A DNA stretch of 64,000 bases from Herbiconiux moechotypicola (GTDB lineage: Bacteria; Actinomycetota; Actinomycetes; Actinomycetales; Microbacteriaceae). Location: assembly GCF_024979255.1 (NCBI RefSeq), contig NZ_JANLCN010000005.1:1-64000 (forward strand), read 5' to 3'. The first letter of the stretch is position 1; the number at the start of each line of letters is the position of its first letter. The translations under genes and the position numbers were made by a program. The notes under the pieces are model-generated. The model did not search any database. It saw only the letters and a program-made list of their open reading frames with translations, and was not told the DNA's origin. Positions 7,395 through 14,240 of this stretch are shown piece after piece.

Positions 7395-8347
7395 GTGGTC
7401 ACCGCCTGGTAGCGCGATGCCAGCTCGCCCCCGAGGAACGTGGCCACGGCGGCGGACGCGGAGCGCGACGTGACGGCCTCCACATCCGGGCTGTAGTTGG
7501 TGTTGGTGTTGATGTCGTAGGGGATGAGCCGGCCGTCGGCGGTCTCGAAGAACTCGACGCCCGCCACCTCCACACCCTGGGCGGCGAGGAAGCGCCCGAG
7601 CTCGGCGATGAAGGGGGTGGAGGCGTCGAGGTCGGTGCGCTCGGTGAAGAGGCTCGGGGCTGTCGCGCCGGGCACCGCGCACGCTTCGGCGGGGCAGAGC
7701 TCGAACGAGCCGGCCGAGGTGTCGACCTTGACCGCGTAGACGAACTCGCCGCCCACGAACTCGGCGCGGGTGACGAACGGCTCGCGCGTCACCACGTACT
7801 CCTGCAGCAGTGTGATCCCGTCGACCGGCACCTCGTACTCGGGGCCGTCGACGTAGCGGTCGAACTCGTCGACCGTGTCGAAGCGGCGCACCCCGAGGCC
7901 CTTGCCGCCCTGGTTGTGCTTCGTGATGAACGGCGTCGGCAGCTGCCGGGCCCGCCGCTTCAGGTCGGCCGTGCCGAACACCGCGATCGTGTGCGGCACG
8001 TCGAACCCCGCAGCTCGGAGCGCCGCGTATTGCGCGGCCTTGCTCACCTCGAGCTCCACCACCCGGCTGCCGTTCACCACCCGGCGGCCCCACGACTCGA
8101 GCCACCGAAGCACGGCGCGCGAGCTCTCCTTCGCCACCTCGTGCCCGCGGGTGTGGGCCGAGGCGCTCAGCCGCGACCAGAACACCCCCTGCGGCGGCTC
8201 CGTGCCGAGGTCGATCGACCCGGTGTCGAGGCGCCACTCCCGGTGCTCCACGCCCGCGGCGTCGAGCGCGGCGGCCAGCGGCGGGATCCAGGTCTCGTTC
8301 TCGTGCAGGATGTAGACCGCCGGCGGGGTGGTAAAGAACTCTGTCAC
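7391..8347 (-). CDS. RimK-like ATP-grasp ligase
   Basis: A 318-residue ATP-grasp enzyme. The nucleotide-binding lysine is in FITKHNQGGKGLGV (Lys143, glycine loop 147-152), and the metal-binding end is GVEFFETADGRLIPYDINTNTNY. The pre-ATP-grasp part (GVFWSRLSASAHTRGHE, then SKAAQYAALRAAGFDVPHT) resembles RimK/LysX-type amino-acid ligases, which form an amide bond between a carboxylate and an amine through an acyl-phosphate. GTG start with GAGGAG ribosome site. It overlaps the LLM monooxygenase by four bases. It could conjugate an amine or amino acid before oxidation, comparable in logic to gamma-glutamylation in the Puu pathway, but the substrate is not shown by sequence. Confidence 0.88.
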   Translation of the reverse strand: MTEFFTTPPAVYILHENETWIPPLAAALDAAGVEHREWRLDTGSIDLGTEPPQGVFWSRLSASAHTRGHEVAKESSRAVLRWLESWGRRVVNGSRVVELEVSKAAQYAALRAAGFDVPHTIAVFGTADLKRRARQLPTPFITKHNQGGKGLGVRRFDTVDEFDRYVDGPEYEVPVDGITLLQEYVVTREPFVTRAEFVGGEFVYAVKVDTSAGSFELCPAEACAVPGATAPSLFTERTDLDASTPFIAELGRFLAAQGVEVAGVEFFETADGRLIPYDINTNTNYSPDVEAVTSRSASAAVATFLGGELASRYQAVTT

Positions 8348-8423
8348 AGTGTGCTCCTCGGGAGGGCGTGAAATGACCGATCGTATCGCAGCGAGCTTCC
8401 GCTCAGCCCGAACGTTACTCCCG

Positions 8424-9257
8424 TCAGCCCTCGGCGACGCTCACCCGCACCTCGACCGCGCTCTGGCCGGCCGCGAGCTGCTCGGCGGCGATACGCGATG
8501 CCTCGTCGGCCACCGTGACGTCGAGCAGCTGGTCGGGTGGCAGGTCGCCCACGGGCTCCACCACCCAGGCCCGTGCCGACTTGATCGAGACCGTGCCCGC
8601 TGCGACCAGTGACTCCCACACCGCCACGGCCTCGTCGACCGGGGCGTCGAGCTCGGCCGTGACCCAGAACGTCGAGCCCGGGTCGGTGGCCGTGAATCCC
8701 AGATTGCGCTGAACGCCTCCGACCTCCTCGGCGGTCGCGCGCATCCGCTCGACGGCGGCGAGGAGCCCGGCGGGCGACTCCGCGTCGATCGTGGCGCAGT
8801 AGGCCGAGCATTCGTTGGCGCCCCGCGCGGTGAACGTCTCGAACGAGGCCTCGTCGCGCAGCGCGAGGAAGACATCGAGGGTGGCCGCCCCGCCCAGATT
8901 CGAGAAGCTGCGGTCGTCGCCGAGCTCCCAGGTGAGGTAGACCGCGGGCCAGCCCTTGCCGTCTGCGCGCCGTTCGGCCTCGGTGGCGAGTCGCTCGAGA
9001 TCGTCGTCGGGGATGGCGGGGTCGAGCTGCGTGATGAACGACGCGCTCGCGCTCCACGGGTCGTCCGAGGTGCTCGAGGTGGCGGAGAGCACCCACTCCT
9101 GCTGCTCGATCCACTCCTCCACCTGCCGCGCGTCGTCGTCGCCCGGCCGCGCCACGCATCCGCTCATCGCCGCTGCCGCAGTGCCCACGGCCACCAGCGC
9201 AGCGGCGAGCACGAGAGCCCGCCGCCCCCTCCCTCCACGCGCTGGCATCCCCGTCAT
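8424..9257 (-). CDS. Predicted lipoprotein of unknown function
   Basis: A 277-residue protein with an Arg-rich n-region, a hydrophobic Ala-rich core and a lipobox AMSGC with Cys34 as the lipidated residue. The mature part is acidic and Ala-rich, with two regularly spaced Cys in the centre (ECSAYC). No family is recognised. The start is supported by TATGCT (9264-9269) six bases before the ATG, implying a leaderless transcript. It is separated from the ATP-grasp gene by 76 bases with a fresh ribosome site, so membership of that operon is uncertain. It is likely anchored on the outer face of the membrane. Confidence 0.8.
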   Translation of the reverse strand: MTGMPARGGRGRRALVLAAALVAVGTAAAAMSGCVARPGDDDARQVEEWIEQQEWVLSATSSTSDDPWSASASFITQLDPAIPDDDLERLATEAERRADGKGWPAVYLTWELGDDRSFSNLGGAATLDVFLALRDEASFETFTARGANECSAYCATIDAESPAGLLAAVERMRATAEEVGGVQRNLGFTATDPGSTFWVTAELDAPVDEAVAVWESLVAAGTVSIKSARAWVVEPVGDLPPDQLLDVTVADEASRIAAEQLAAGQSAVEVRVSVAEG

Positions 9258-9263
9258 GTGCCG

Positions 9264-9269
9264 AGCATA
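9264..9269 (-). promoter_or_regulatory. -10 element of a leaderless transcript (lipoprotein)
   Basis: TATGCT on the minus strand followed by six bases and the ATG at 9257. It is among the best matches to the TANNNT consensus in the window. Confidence 0.55.
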
Positions 9270-9306
9270 CCGCGCAGATGAGACTCTGTCATTTAGTCGC
9301 GCGCGC

Positions 9307-10911
9307 TCACGCGGAGAGAAGGGATGCTCGTGCCTGTTCCGCGCGGAGCGGCATCCAGCGCACATAGCGCTCGACGACCTCCGAGCGCACCTCCGCCGGC
9401 AGTCCCGCCGCGATCTCCTCGACGACGGCCGGCAGTGCGTCGCACATCTGCGCCGTGGCCTCGAGCAGCTCTGCCGATGGCATGCCGCACCGCCGGGCGA
9501 TCGCACCAAGCTCGAAGCCGCCGATCTCGCCCGCCACGGCCGAGGCGCCGTACCGGAAGGCCAGCGACCGCCCGGCGGCGCGGGCGAGGAGCGACTCCTC
9601 GTCGAGGTCGGCCGCACCGAGGTACGGGATGACCGACGAGGCGTCGTAGAGCGGTGTCAGCCGCGCGCCGCCCGGATCGAGGAACACCGAGTGGTTCTTG
9701 GCGTGCGAGTCGGTGTGGAGCACGATCCACGAGAACGCGAGAACCCGCGCGAACCGCTTCCGTGAGTCATCGCTCGCCAGCGGAGCCGTCTCGGCGAGCA
9801 GTCGCGCGATGGCGTCGATCGAGGGGCCTCCGTGCACCTCGTACTTCGCGAGCCGCGGGGTGCCGAGCGCCTGCGCCAGGTCTTCTTGATGGAGGCGGAG
9901 CGTCGGAGCCGAATCCTGTACGCGGTCGAACCGTTCCACCACGAGGGCATGCTGGTCGCCGAACCTGGTCAGCTCCACCGCGGCGGCGGGGATGCCGAGC
10001 CGCGCGGCGGCGCGCATCGTGATGAACTCGACGATCTCGCCGTCGGGCACGCCGTGCACGCAGGGCTTGACGATGTGCGTGGATGCGGCCGCTCCCGAGG
10101 TCTCGAACCAGTCACCCTCGTGGCGGGCGAGCGAGAACTTCGTCTGAGCACCGCTCAGCGAGAACTGTCCCTCGGGCGCTCGCGTGTCGTCGTGCCAGGC
10201 GGTGGCGTCGGCCCGGGCTTCGCGGATGCGGCGGGCGATCCACTCGTCGTCGACCGGGCGGCGCTCGCCGATGTCGGGCGAGCCGTCGCGACGGAACCAC
10301 ACCGCACCGGCCACGTCTTGGCCGTAGTGCGCGAGCAGCTCGAACGGGTCGGCCCGGGTGAGCCCGGCGCGGGTCGCCCAGCGCTCCCGCACCTGAGGGC
10401 TGTCGGGCAGCAGGTTGTCGACGAAGTTCCACACCGCCTCGCCGCGATGCACCCGCTTGGCGAGCGGCAGTGACAACGACACCGGCACGGTCGTGAGGTC
10501 GTCGGAGGCCTCGGGCTCGTACTCCAGCCTGAACTCGTCTCGCACACCCCGCATCAGCCGCGCCACGTGCCTTCCGTGGAGAAGGATGTGGAGGGGAGAG
10601 TCACGTCGGCCGGCGGAGCTTCGCCGACGACCTGGCGCACTCGCCTGGGCGCGCTCGTTCGCCGGCGGCTCATCGGGTGACGGGTCGGTCGGCACACCGG
10701 GCTCCGCCACGAGAACCACCGTCACCAGATCGAGCGCCCGCAATACCGCCTGCACTTTCGCGACCGTGGTCTCGGTGGAGCCTTGTTCGAACCGCACCAG
10801 CCATTGGCGGGTGACCCCGGCGCGCTCGGCCAACTCGGCCTGCGACAACTCCAGCTCCACGCGTCGGTCTCGAGCCAGGTAGCCGTAGTCCGCGGCGGAA
10901 GCGATGCGCAT
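9307..10911 (-). CDS. HipB-HipA fusion: HTH domain plus Ser/Thr kinase toxin-like domain
   Basis: A 534-residue protein that joins what are normally two genes. Residues about 15-62 form an XRE/HipB-type HTH (LSQAELAERAGVTRQWLVRFEQG). After a Pro/Ser-rich linker (about 72-105) comes a HipA-like kinase: SGAQTKFS (253-260, phosphate loop), Lys282 in HIVKP, VERFDR (325-330), HTDSHAKN (399-406, catalytic Asp and Asn), and YDASS with the metal-binding Asp423. E. coli HipA phosphorylates glutamyl-tRNA synthetase and HipB neutralises it and represses the operon. Here both parts are on one chain, so control is probably in cis. An operator-like inverted repeat lies just upstream. TAGCAT six bases before the ATG implies a leaderless mRNA. 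Confidence 0.9.
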   Translation of the reverse strand: MRIASAADYGYLARDRRVELELSQAELAERAGVTRQWLVRFEQGSTETTVAKVQAVLRALDLVTVVLVAEPGVPTDPSPDEPPANERAQASAPGRRRSSAGRRDSPLHILLHGRHVARLMRGVRDEFRLEYEPEASDDLTTVPVSLSLPLAKRVHRGEAVWNFVDNLLPDSPQVRERWATRAGLTRADPFELLAHYGQDVAGAVWFRRDGSPDIGERRPVDDEWIARRIREARADATAWHDDTRAPEGQFSLSGAQTKFSLARHEGDWFETSGAAASTHIVKPCVHGVPDGEIVEFITMRAAARLGIPAAAVELTRFGDQHALVVERFDRVQDSAPTLRLHQEDLAQALGTPRLAKYEVHGGPSIDAIARLLAETAPLASDDSRKRFARVLAFSWIVLHTDSHAKNHSVFLDPGGARLTPLYDASSVIPYLGAADLDEESLLARAAGRSLAFRYGASAVAGEIGGFELGAIARRCGMPSAELLEATAQMCDALPAVVEEIAAGLPAEVRSEVVERYVRWMPLRAEQARASLLSA

Positions 10912-10917
10912 CTTCAG

Positions 10918-10923
10918 ATGCTA
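10918..10923 (-). promoter_or_regulatory. -10 element of a leaderless transcript (hipBA fusion)
   Basis: TAGCAT on the minus strand, six bases before the ATG at 10911, and directly adjacent to the inverted repeat at 10931-10951. Confidence 0.5.
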
Positions 10924-10930
10924 TAGCGAC

Positions 10931-10951
10931 CGTACTTGGGAGTAAAGTACG
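10931..10951. promoter_or_regulatory. Inverted-repeat operator upstream of the hipBA fusion
   Basis: CGTACTT and AAGTACG (10931-10937 and 10945-10951) are perfect seven-base inverted arms around seven bases. They sit just upstream of the predicted -10 hexamer of the HipB-HipA gene, where the -35 element would be. The HTH half of the protein is the obvious candidate to bind here and repress its own transcription, as HipB does in E. coli with a different sequence. Confidence 0.6.
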
Positions 10952-10953
10952 TT

Positions 10954-11322
10954 CTATGTGACATTTCGGGGCGCATCCGGGGTCAGCTCGTCGACGACGA
11001 GGATGTCGCGGCGGAAGTGATCGGTGCGGTAGGCGGCGCGCCCCACGAGGTGCGCCGAGACCGGGGCCGTGAGGCTCTGGAAGAACACGATCGCCACCGC
11101 GAGGGTGAGCGTGCCGAGCGAGAAGTTCGTCACCGCCACGTCGGCCACGATCGCCATCAGCCCGAGGATCTGCGGTTTCGTGGCCGCGTGCAGCCGCGAC
11201 AGCACGTCGGGGAAGCGGATGAGTCCCACCCCCGCCGCGAAGCACATCAGCGCCGCCAGCAGCACCAGCACCGCGGTCACCACGTCGCGCACGTCCCACA
11301 CCATGTCCCAGCCCGCGTCCAT
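10954..11322 (-). CDS. mrpG: Na+/H+ antiporter subunit G (MrpG/MnhG)
   Basis: A 122-residue membrane protein with three predicted helices. It matches MrpG/PhaG by VLLAALMCFAAGVGLIRFPD, SRLHAATKPQ and the TAPVSAHLVGRAAY segment. It is the last subunit of the Mrp complex, which exchanges cytoplasmic Na+ or Li+ for H+. The ATG overlaps the stop of mrpF by one base (TGATG). Its 3' end lies next to the inverted repeat in front of the HipB-HipA gene. Confidence 0.95.
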   Translation of the reverse strand: MDAGWDMVWDVRDVVTAVLVLLAALMCFAAGVGLIRFPDVLSRLHAATKPQILGLMAIVADVAVTNFSLGTLTLAVAIVFFQSLTAPVSAHLVGRAAYRTDHFRRDILVVDELTPDAPRNVT

Positions 11323-11585
11323 CAGGTGTCATCCCTCGACGACATGAAGCGGGCCACGCTCACCGAGCCCAGGATGCCGAACAGCGCGAGCCCGAGCATC
11401 ACAGGCAGCGTGTCGGTGTGCCGGTTCACGGCCATCTCGGCGCCGATCGCGATGATCGCGGTGGCGATGAGCACATCGGATGCGATGATGCGGTCGAGCG
11501 CGGACGGACCCTTCACGATGCGCCAGATGGCGCCGACCGCGCCGGCGGCCATGAGTGCGCCGGCGATCACGATGACGACGATCAC
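11322..11585 (-). CDS. mrpF: Na+/H+ antiporter subunit F (MrpF/MnhF)
   Basis: An 87-residue protein with three predicted transmembrane helices. The family motif is RIVKGPSALDRIIASDVL, with the conserved Asp, followed by a helix ending IGAEMAVNRHTDTLPVMLGLA. The GTG start at 11585 overlaps the mrpE stop in a GTGA, which explains why the longer open frame upstream is not the real start. Confidence 0.95.
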   Translation of the reverse strand: MIVVIVIAGALMAAGAVGAIWRIVKGPSALDRIIASDVLIATAIIAIGAEMAVNRHTDTLPVMLGLALFGILGSVSVARFMSSRDDT

Positions 11586-12154
11586 GAGGTGGCCTCCCTC
11601 GTGTCGGCGCTCTTCTTGTCGGTACTCTCCGCCGCGCGCAGCCGCTCCACGTCGTCGTGCGACCCCGCGGCCAGGATGATGCGCCGCTCGGTCGCGAGCA
11701 CCTCGCGCTTCAGGCGGGGCAGCTCGTCGGCGGAGTGCACGTCGAGTGCGTGCAGCGCCAGGGTGCCCTGCTCGCGGTCGAGGTCGAGCACGATCGACCC
11801 CGGCACGAGCGAGACGGCCTCGGCGGTGAACGTCATCACGAGGTCGCTCCTGCTGCGCAGCTGCACCACGATGATCGCGTTCGACGGCGTGTAACGCGGG
11901 TTCACGGCCACCCAGGCGATCTGCAGCGATGCCACCACGATGTCGGCCAGGAGCCGCACCAGGAAGACCAGCGCGCGCCACGGGTTGAAGCGCCCGCTCA
12001 ACCGCACCGCGGGCAGATAGAAGGTGGCCGACACGAGCAGGGCGAACCCGATGCCCACGAGCAGGTTGAGCACGCTGAACTCGCCCCAGAGCAGCATCCA
12101 GAGCAGCACCAGGCCGAGGAAGGGCACGAGGCCGGAGGCGATGCGCGCGATCAC
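11582..12154 (-). CDS. mrpE: Na+/H+ antiporter subunit E (MrpE/MnhE)
   Basis: A 190-residue protein. Two N-terminal helices are followed by a cytoplasmic domain with the family motif NPRYTPSNAIIVVQLRSRSDL and VSLVPGSIVLDLD. The GTG start at 12154 overlaps the mrpD stop (GTGA). The C-terminal tail after ERRIILAAGS is longer and more charged than in Bacillus MrpE. Confidence 0.93.
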   Translation of the reverse strand: MIARIASGLVPFLGLVLLWMLLWGEFSVLNLLVGIGFALLVSATFYLPAVRLSGRFNPWRALVFLVRLLADIVVASLQIAWVAVNPRYTPSNAIIVVQLRSRSDLVMTFTAEAVSLVPGSIVLDLDREQGTLALHALDVHSADELPRLKREVLATERRIILAAGSHDDVERLRAAESTDKKSADTREATS

Positions 12155-13731
12155 GGCGTGCCTCCCGGGAAGACCGACTCCACGTAGACCTCGGGCGTCA
12201 CCACGTTGACCGCCGCCCGCTGGGTGAGCCCGAACAGCGGCCCGGCGAACACCGTGAGCGCCACGGTGATGGCGATGAGTCCGGTGGTGGCCCCGGTCAT
12301 GAGCGCCGAGTTGCGCGTGGCCGTCGCGACGCCGGTGGCGGTGCCGTTCGTGGTCTCCGGGCTCTCCTGCAGCGACTCGATGAGGGGTGACTCGTAGCCC
12401 TCCACCTCGGCCTTGGGCCGCCAGAACGCCATGTTCCACACCCGCATGAGCGCGTAGAGCGTGAGCAGCGAGGTGATCGCTCCGGCGGCGAGGAGGGCGT
12501 ACACGAGCGGCGACGGGCTCTGCGCGCCCGCCTCGAACAGCCCCACCTTGCCGAGGAAGCCCGAGAACGGCGGGATGCCGCCGAGGTTGAGCGCTCCGAT
12601 GAAGAACAATGCCGCTACGAACGGCGCCTTCTTGAGCAGCCCGCCGAGCCTCGTGATCGACGTCGACCCGCCGACCCGCTCGATCAGCCCCACCACGAGG
12701 AACAGCGCCGTCTGCACCGCGATGTGGTGCACGATGTAGTAGATCGTGGCGCCCATCGCGAGCTCGGTGCCGATCGCGACGCCGAAGATCATGTAGCCGA
12801 TGTGGCTTACCAGCGTGAACGAGAGCAGCCTCTTCACATCGGCCTGCGCGAGCGCGCCGAGGATGCCGATGAGCATCGTCAGCCCGCCCACGATGAGCAA
12901 CGGCACCATCAGCGGCACGTCGAAGAACAGCAGCCGGTCGGTGCGGATGATGGCGTAGACGCCCACCTTCGTGAGCAGGCCCGCGAACACGGCCGTGACC
13001 GGCGCCGGGGCCGTGGGATAGGAGTCGGGCAGCCAGAACGACAGCGGGAACACGGCCGCCTTCACCGCGAAGCCGATGAGCAGCGCCACGCAGAGGATCA
13101 TCTGCACGTCGAGCGGCAGGGCCCGGATGCGCTCCGACAGCAGCGCCATCGTCACGGTGCCGGTCGCGCCGTAGATGAGTGCGATCGCGCCGAGGAACAG
13201 CAGCGACGACACCAGGCTCACCACCACGTAGGTGACGCCGGCCCGGATGCGCGACCCGGTGCCGCCGAGGGTGAGCAGCACGTAGCTGGCCGCGAGCAGC
13301 ATCTCGAAGCCCACGTACATGTTGAACAGGTCGCCGGCGATGAACGCGTCGAACAGTCCGGCCGAGAGGATGAGGTACGTCGGGTGGAAGATCGACACGG
13401 GGGTGTCGCGGTCGCGGTCGGCGATGCCCTGCCCCACCGCGAACACGAGCACCCCGAGCAGCATGAGCGCCGAGACCACCACCATGATGGCCGAGAGCCG
13501 GTCGACCACGAGCACGATGCCGAACGGCGGTTCCCAGCCGCCGACGCGCACCACGACGGGCTCGCCCGAGTGGTCGACCACCGCCAGCAGCACAGCGGCA
13601 GCGGCCGTGACGAGCGTGAGCGCCGACACGGAGATGACGATCTGCAGTCGCGGGTAACGGCCCAGGATGAGCGTGACGGCCGCGCCGATCAGCGGCAGCA
13701 GCACGAGCAGGGGAACGAGTGCGGAGCTCAT
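12151..13731 (-). CDS. mrpD: Na+/H+ antiporter subunit D (MrpD/MnhD)
   Basis: A 526-residue polytopic protein of the NADH-quinone oxidoreductase chain N/M family, with about fourteen helices. Conserved proton-path residues are visible: the Glu in FEMLLAASYVLLTLGG, and Lys residues in GFAVKAAVFPLSFWLPDSYP and LLTKVGVYAIIR. It works with MrpA in ion exchange and proton translocation. ATG start overlapping the mrpC stop (ATGA). Confidence 0.96.
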   Translation of the reverse strand: MSSALVPLLVLLPLIGAAVTLILGRYPRLQIVISVSALTLVTAAAAVLLAVVDHSGEPVVVRVGGWEPPFGIVLVVDRLSAIMVVVSALMLLGVLVFAVGQGIADRDRDTPVSIFHPTYLILSAGLFDAFIAGDLFNMYVGFEMLLAASYVLLTLGGTGSRIRAGVTYVVVSLVSSLLFLGAIALIYGATGTVTMALLSERIRALPLDVQMILCVALLIGFAVKAAVFPLSFWLPDSYPTAPAPVTAVFAGLLTKVGVYAIIRTDRLLFFDVPLMVPLLIVGGLTMLIGILGALAQADVKRLLSFTLVSHIGYMIFGVAIGTELAMGATIYYIVHHIAVQTALFLVVGLIERVGGSTSITRLGGLLKKAPFVAALFFIGALNLGGIPPFSGFLGKVGLFEAGAQSPSPLVYALLAAGAITSLLTLYALMRVWNMAFWRPKAEVEGYESPLIESLQESPETTNGTATGVATATRNSALMTGATTGLIAITVALTVFAGPLFGLTQRAAVNVVTPEVYVESVFPGGTP

Positions 13732-14240
13732 CGCATCACATCCCTCTCCCGCTCGCTGGGCTCCGGCGTGGCCGGCGGGCCGTCGTCGTCGCCGTGGTCC
13801 TCGTCTTCGTCGAGCACCTCCAGCACCGCGGTGTCGTCGCTCTCGAGCGAGGCCTGCAGCTCGTCGGCGTTCTCAGCCTCGATCGCCTCCTCCTTCTCCT
13901 CGTCGCTCATCACGTCGTCGCCCTCGTCGCCGAGGTTCGACAGCCACCACGAGCGGTAGATGAGGGCCAGGATGAACGCGGTCACGCCGAAGTTGATGAC
14001 GATGGCCGTGAGCATGAGCACCTGCGGGAGCGGGTCGACCGTGTCGGCGGCCACCTCGCCCCCCGGCACGATCGGAGCGCTGCCCGCGCGGCCCGACATC
14101 AGGAAGATGAGCAGGTTCGTGGCGTTGCCCACCAGCAGGAAGCCGATCAGGATGCGCGTGAGGCTGCGCTCGAGCATCACATAGACGCCGGTGCCGTACA
14201 TGATCGCCATCAGCACGACGAGGGTGAGGGAGGCACTCAT
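13728..14240 (-). CDS. mrpC: Na+/H+ antiporter subunit C (MrpC/MnhC) with acidic C-terminal tail
   Basis: A 170-residue protein resembling NuoK. It has three helices with MYGTGVYVMLERSLTRILIGFLL-type sequence, GNATNLLIFLMSG and VLMLTAIVINFGVTAFILAL. The usual MrpC is about 115 residues. Here some 60 extra C-terminal residues are strongly acidic (runs such as DEEKEEAIEAE and DEDEDHGDDDG) and would face the cytoplasm. ATGA overlaps couple it to mrpA before it and mrpD after it. Confidence 0.95.
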   Translation of the reverse strand: MSASLTLVVLMAIMYGTGVYVMLERSLTRILIGFLLVGNATNLLIFLMSGRAGSAPIVPGGEVAADTVDPLPQVLMLTAIVINFGVTAFILALIYRSWWLSNLGDEGDDVMSDEEKEEAIEAENADELQASLESDDTAVLEVLDEDEDHGDDDGPPATPEPSERERDVMR

